A DNA stretch of 64,000 nucleotides from Unio delphinus (taxonomy: Eukaryota; Mollusca; Bivalvia; Unionida; Unionidae), in the NCBI GenBank assembly GCA_029339505.1, contig JAQISU010000171.1, positions 800,001 through 864,000 on the forward strand, in the 5' to 3' direction. The position numbers were made by a program, and so were the translations under genes. Of the stretch, positions 60,445-64,000 are shown one piece after another (positions within the stretch are counted from its first letter, which is position 1; every line of letters begins with the position of its first letter). Below the pieces are notes generated by a model. That model was not told the DNA's origin, did no database searches, and saw nothing but the letters and a program-made list of their open reading frames with translations.

Positions 60445-60940
60445 ATGAACCAAGAATTTCAACCACATCCTACTATCATTGATTATGAAGCATCTCGTGA
60501 TGGTATTGTCTGACACCGCAAGCTGAAGAAATCAGTCGATTTTGATAATAATGATGGATATTTGATGTTTAGTGCTGAAGGGAAAAAATATTACTGTCAC
60601 AGAATCGTCTTTGAGGTATTTAACGGATTGATTAATTATGGTCTTGTTATTGATCATACCGATGGATGTCCTCAAAACAACAGATTGGATAATTTACGAG
60701 CTATAACACAAAGTGAAAACACCAAACGAGGAGGGACTGTAAAACACTAGAAAAATGCGAAACCTATAAAATCATTTAATACAGAAAATAACGAAGAAAG
60801 AGTATTTCAATGAATGAATGAAGCTGGAAAGTATTTCGATAATTGTGTACCCTCAGTACGAAAAGTAGCAGAACGAATATATTAATCAGCGATTTCCAAG
60901 AGAACCGGACATAGAATTAGATTCGTTTACATCTACATTA
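60445..60940 (+). pseudogene. NUMOD4-HNH-IENR1 homing-endonuclease-like gene, broken
   Basis: The ATG at 60445 gives MNQEFQPHPTIIDYEASRDG, then a TGA at 60511. The frame continues with SAEGKKYYCHRIVFEVFNG and the HNH core GLVIDHTDGCPQNNRLDNL, ending RAITQSENTKRG before a TAG at 60748. In the same frame, MNEAGKYFDNCVPSVRKVAE then SKRTGHRIRF is an IENR1-type DNA-binding repeat, with further in-frame stops at 60811 and 60883. HNH/NUMOD genes are selfish or accessory endonucleases of phages and large DNA viruses. The reading frame is otherwise preserved, so decay is by point mutation. The gene could once have spread within viral genomes. Confidence 0.85.
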
Positions 60941-62063
60941 TTATATGTAGTATTAAGGGTAATAACTCGTGTGGGCTTGTGTGTATACGGTTTTGAAACA
61001 ACGATACCTTTTGTTGTAGTTCACGTATCTCAATGGGATTTTTTGATGACTGAATGGTTTTTTTTTGTGTGATTTAATGTTCACCGCATAATACGATGTT
61101 TGGGAGAATCTCTTGTTGTCATCACTGAGCCTAGTCCGTTAAATGCTTCAAGTGATACACATATATCATATTCAAAACAAATTATAGACTTGTAGATTAC
61201 GAATACTAGTGTATTGCATACACGGGTGGGATCTCGTCCTGGGTCCCATCGTTGGAATCTCGTGGCAGGCATTATTGTCGACGGTACCGATCGGAAGGTT
61301 TTTCTATATAATTGGGGCTTTAAGCCATTCGAAATTCAAACCGTGAGACCACCATACGTCACACACCGTCACACGGTGTGAATGTGATTTTGCATTCAAC
61401 CCGGGGTGATTTTGTTGGGGGTATGGTGGTTTCAGTTTGAATGTAGAACAGCCCCGTGTGTGTATGTAATGTGTGTCCACCTATAATCCATTATTATATG
61501 TTGTATTGTCTTGTGCTGTCCTATTTGTAGATACCATATCATTTCATTGTAAATACCATACCATTTCATTGTAACTACCATATCATTTCATTGTAAATAC
61601 CATTATGTATATACTTGTAAATACCATGTATATATCTATATATCTATATGTAATATGACGTCCATTTACCAAGCATATACTTTCTTGGAGTTCTAACCCG
61701 TTATTTGACGAGTTAGATCTCCTCTCGGAGACTATGTTTCGTAGTACCTCTGGGTCCCTCCTATGTGAATAACACCAGAGGGTTTCTAAATGGGGATGTG
61801 TTGTCTTATATATGTAACCTCTGGGTCCCTCCGATGTGAATAACACCTGAGCGGTTCCAAATGGGGTTTTTCATGTATAACACCTTAGAGCGAATGAAGT
61901 TCATCATATATAATCATATCATAACTTGCATAATATCTATAGGCGCAATAAGATGTGAATAACACCTTAGAGCGAATGGAGTTCATCATATCATACAAAA
62001 AACGAGTCAAAATTGGCCCCCAATTTTTGGGTTTATCATATTAGATATATAATATTTCATATA
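60941..62063. other. Gap with inverted and short tandem repeats
   Basis: No gene is supported. An inverted repeat pairs attcaaaccgtgagaccacc (61336) with ggtggtttcagtttgaat (about 61422) around a palindromic tcacaccg/cggtgtga centre. A unit taccatatcatttcattgtaaa recurs at 61532-61610. A larger unit with gtgaataacacc...ggttccaaatgggg recurs at about 61762-61870 and, in part, at 61950. Confidence 0.6.
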
Positions 62064-62384
62064 ATGAATTTCGAAAATATGAATGTCATTAATAATGAGA
62101 TTTTAATTTTGAAAAATCAAGTTCAATTGTCAGATAAATTAGATTGTAATCAGATTCTTTCTGAATTTCAAGATATTGATGATAGCGCTCAGAATAATAG
62201 ATATGTACTTCCAATGGAATATGGACTGATCAAACGAATTCAACACGCAGTAAACAATTCCCTTGAATTCTATAACGACATTAATAAGTTTGTCCCGTTA
62301 TTCACTGCAATCGAAAAGGTCAGAAGTGAACTGGCAAACAATATGAAATCAAACGCACAATTAACTCGAAAATCAAAACAATAA
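62064..62384 (+). CDS. Unknown 106-residue protein
   Basis: An intact frame with ATG at 62064: MNFENMNVINNEILILKNQV, then LPMEYGLIKRIQHAVNNSLE and a charged C-terminus (RSELANNMKSNAQLTRKSKQ). It is mostly helical by composition, with no cysteine pairs and no membrane span. No family is recognised. It has the same strand and AT-biased style as the neighbouring genes of element B, so it is probably an element gene, possibly a structural or regulatory helix protein. Confidence 0.5.
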   Translation: MNFENMNVINNEILILKNQVQLSDKLDCNQILSEFQDIDDSAQNNRYVLPMEYGLIKRIQHAVNNSLEFYNDINKFVPLFTAIEKVRSELANNMKSNAQLTRKSKQ

Positions 62385-62652
62385 AAGCGATTATCCGACA
62401 AAATGAAAATCCCCTTTGATTGCCTCAACATAGTAAATGAAAAATCTCACCATGGATAATTGACAATCTAAACACAAACCATACATGTTTGCAAGTATGA
62501 GTATATACAGGTACGGAATAGTAATTCTATAGACAGGTATGTGCTTACTCACCTAGGACAAATAGACAGGTAATTTAATCACTACGCGGAAGTATGAACA
62601 GAGTGTCGGGGGTGGGTTTTCACTTACAATTTAAATCGCACATTAATTTATA

Positions 62653-63810
62653 ATGGTAAATGAAGTATTAACGACTAAATTAGCACGTTAACGATTATCT
62701 GAAATTAAAAAATTGATTCCGATTCGTGATTCCGTTCGAATTAATCTCCAAATGAGACAAGAATTTCAAACTGCTTTTACAACTGGAACCAAATAATTAT
62801 TCAAACCAATAACCACTGCAACGGGGAAAGTCGTATCGACCACTGAAAAAGCCATGTGGGGGATATTCCTGAGGAACAACGAGAGAAAAAAACCCGGCCC
62901 TTCTTCCTGTCCTTGAAAAAATAGCAATGGAAACTGAACAAACACAAAAGTCTTTAAAAACACTTCCTGGTGATATAATAGCTACTGAACGACTTCAGAG
63001 ACAACGTGAACAAGAACAACAACGACTAGAACAAGAACGACTTGAACAAGAACAACGAGAAAGACTTAAACAACGACTAGGTAATATTATTGAAGAAGAT
63101 GATGGTGAGGAACAACAACAAGAGGGTGAAATTATTGAAGAAAAGAAGAAAGTTCAAAACAGAGAATACATCCCCCTGAAAAAATATTTATGGAAGAAGC
63201 GGTGAATAAATAAAAAAATTCCACGGGTGATGAATTAGCTGATTTTTCTGTTAAAAATTTTAAAAAGGAAAAAAGGGAAATTTTTTATAAAAGATGGAGC
63301 TGAAGACTATATAAAAAACGCTGACACCTGGTATAGAAAAATCTATTTGGCAAAACACAGTGGATTTAGAACATCAAAAGATGATAATAATTTTATTTCG
63401 TTTATAAAAAAAAATAGAAAAAATAAGGAGTGGTCAACCACTATATGACCGAGACGAAGATGATGATGATGCACAAGGTGTAACTCGTTATAGTGCGGAT
63501 GGATTTTCTCAAAGTGGAATTCCAAGGGGGGTTTCAGGTAATGGTCTAGTTCGTTGTCCTAATAGTATTCTCGGGGATATATCACGATTAGAAGTTCTCG
63601 TAAGAGGGAAACGAGCTTGAAATAACTCACCGGAAATAATTAATGAGGCAGCTGATATCTGCAGACGACTATTTGAGGGTGGTAACATAGATATTGGTGT
63701 ATATCGAGAGTTTATTGATGAGCTAGCAGACGGTTACCACAGTGATTAATTTGATGACTTCGTCGCTGATGACTTTGTCTTTGGTGATGAATCACTGATT
63801 AGATAAATAG
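62653..63810 (+). pseudogene. Coiled-coil virus-like gene, broken
   Basis: From the ATG at 62653 the frame gives MVNEVLTTKLAR, a TAA, then RLSEIKKLIPIRDSVRINLQ and, after another TAA, FKPITTATGKVVSTTEKAMW. An intact stretch at 62927-63205 continues the theme with a Gln/Glu/Arg coiled coil (ERLQRQREQEQQRLEQERL) and EYIPLKKYLWKKR. Broken frames from 63235 to 63810 include GFSQSGIPRGVSGNGLVRCP and EIINEAADICRRLFEGGN. These pieces are probably one or two genes of a structural type. No family is recognised. Confidence 0.5.
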
Positions 63811-63855
63811 CATTTAAATAAGATGATCATACACTACAACCACAACAAACCAATC

Positions 63856-64000
63856 ATGGTATATGTAGTAAACTCACGATTGCCAGTTTATAGAGCGTAC
63901 TATGGAGATGGTCTCGGCAATACAATTGTAGTGTTATTTGTAAGAATGACTCCAAAAATAGCACCAATCGCAAAACAATTATCCATGAAAGCTAGTAATG
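63856..64000 (+). CDS. Virion core-like protein, 5' part (runs off window)
   Basis: The ATG at 63856 gives MVYVVNSRLPVYRAYYGDGL, then GNTIVVLFVRMTPKIAPIAK, open to the window edge. The YRA-YGDGLG start followed by a hydrophobic/basic helix parallels the core-like gene of Polinton A (26077, YRGVAQQRGHGLGD). In Polintons this gene directly precedes the hexon, so a major capsid gene should follow to the right of the window. Confidence 0.6.
   Translation, partial: MVYVVNSRLPVYRAYYGDGLGNTIVVLFVRMTPKIAPIAKQLSMKASN

Larger units (their letters stand above)
53050..64000 (+). mobile_element. Polinton/adintovirus-like element B (partial, decayed)
   Basis: Gene content marks a mid-size DNA virus or Polinton: packaging ATPase, zinc-ribbon protein, PLA2-like protein, rve integrase, B-family polymerase, SF1 helicase, HNH endonuclease and core-like protein. 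It differs from element A in having no chromodomain on the integrase, in carrying a polymerase-helicase block and in different sequences throughout. Its left terminal repeat was not found and the right side lies outside the window. No hexon or penton is seen. They would be expected to the right of 64000. Confidence 0.8.

Overview
The window is animal nuclear DNA, most likely from a bivalve or other mollusc. It is AT-rich and dominated by satellites. The organism call rests on a single-exon, multi-cysteine Toll-like receptor, on three copies of a tRNA-headed SINE whose core resembles the molluscan V-SINE/RUDI family, and on Maverick/Polinton- or adintovirus-like elements whose genes carry no introns. 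The species cannot be read from the sequence. The one cellular gene that looks intact is the Toll-like receptor at 49.9-52.0 kb.

Layout: 1.1-4.6 kb holds two satellites (23 bp and 43 bp units), followed by a LINE endonuclease relic (4.9-5.6 kb), a Gag fragment (7.7-8.6 kb) and a decayed virus-like relic with phage-fibre-like repeats (8.7-11.6 kb). A 25 bp satellite (11.6-12.2 kb) leads into a 3.3 kb segment flanked by inverted arms (12.4-15.7 kb). At 16.1-20.3 kb begins copy A of a segmental duplication. It is interrupted by a 14.5 kb Polinton-like element (20.4-34.9 kb) and resumes at 35.0-36.7 kb. Copy B of the same duplication lies at 41.3-47.3 kb and lacks the Polinton, so it preserves the empty site. 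Between the copies are a 34 bp minisatellite, an HNH-like relic and a 2.9 kb 38 bp satellite.

Polinton A has about 2 kb terminal inverted repeats and reads mostly on the minus strand. It carries a hexon (major capsid), penton (minor capsid), core-protein-like gene, integrase with chromodomain, packaging ATPase, several small genes and an unexpected BIR (inhibitor-of-apoptosis-type) domain. No DNA polymerase was found. Most of its recognisable genes are broken, so it is a fossil.

From 53.05 kb to the right edge is a second, different virus-like element. It has an A32-type packaging ATPase, a short zinc-ribbon protein, a phospholipase-A2-like protein, an integrase, a B-family polymerase beside a superfamily 1 helicase, a Cys-rich protein split by a solo LTR, an HNH homing-endonuclease-like gene, coiled-coil genes and the start of a core-protein-like gene. 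It runs past the window and is also decayed. Fragments related to it occur at 8.7 kb and perhaps 37.8 kb. The insertions can be ordered in time because the two duplication copies differ by the Polinton, a hAT-type MITE nested in a SINE, and array lengths.
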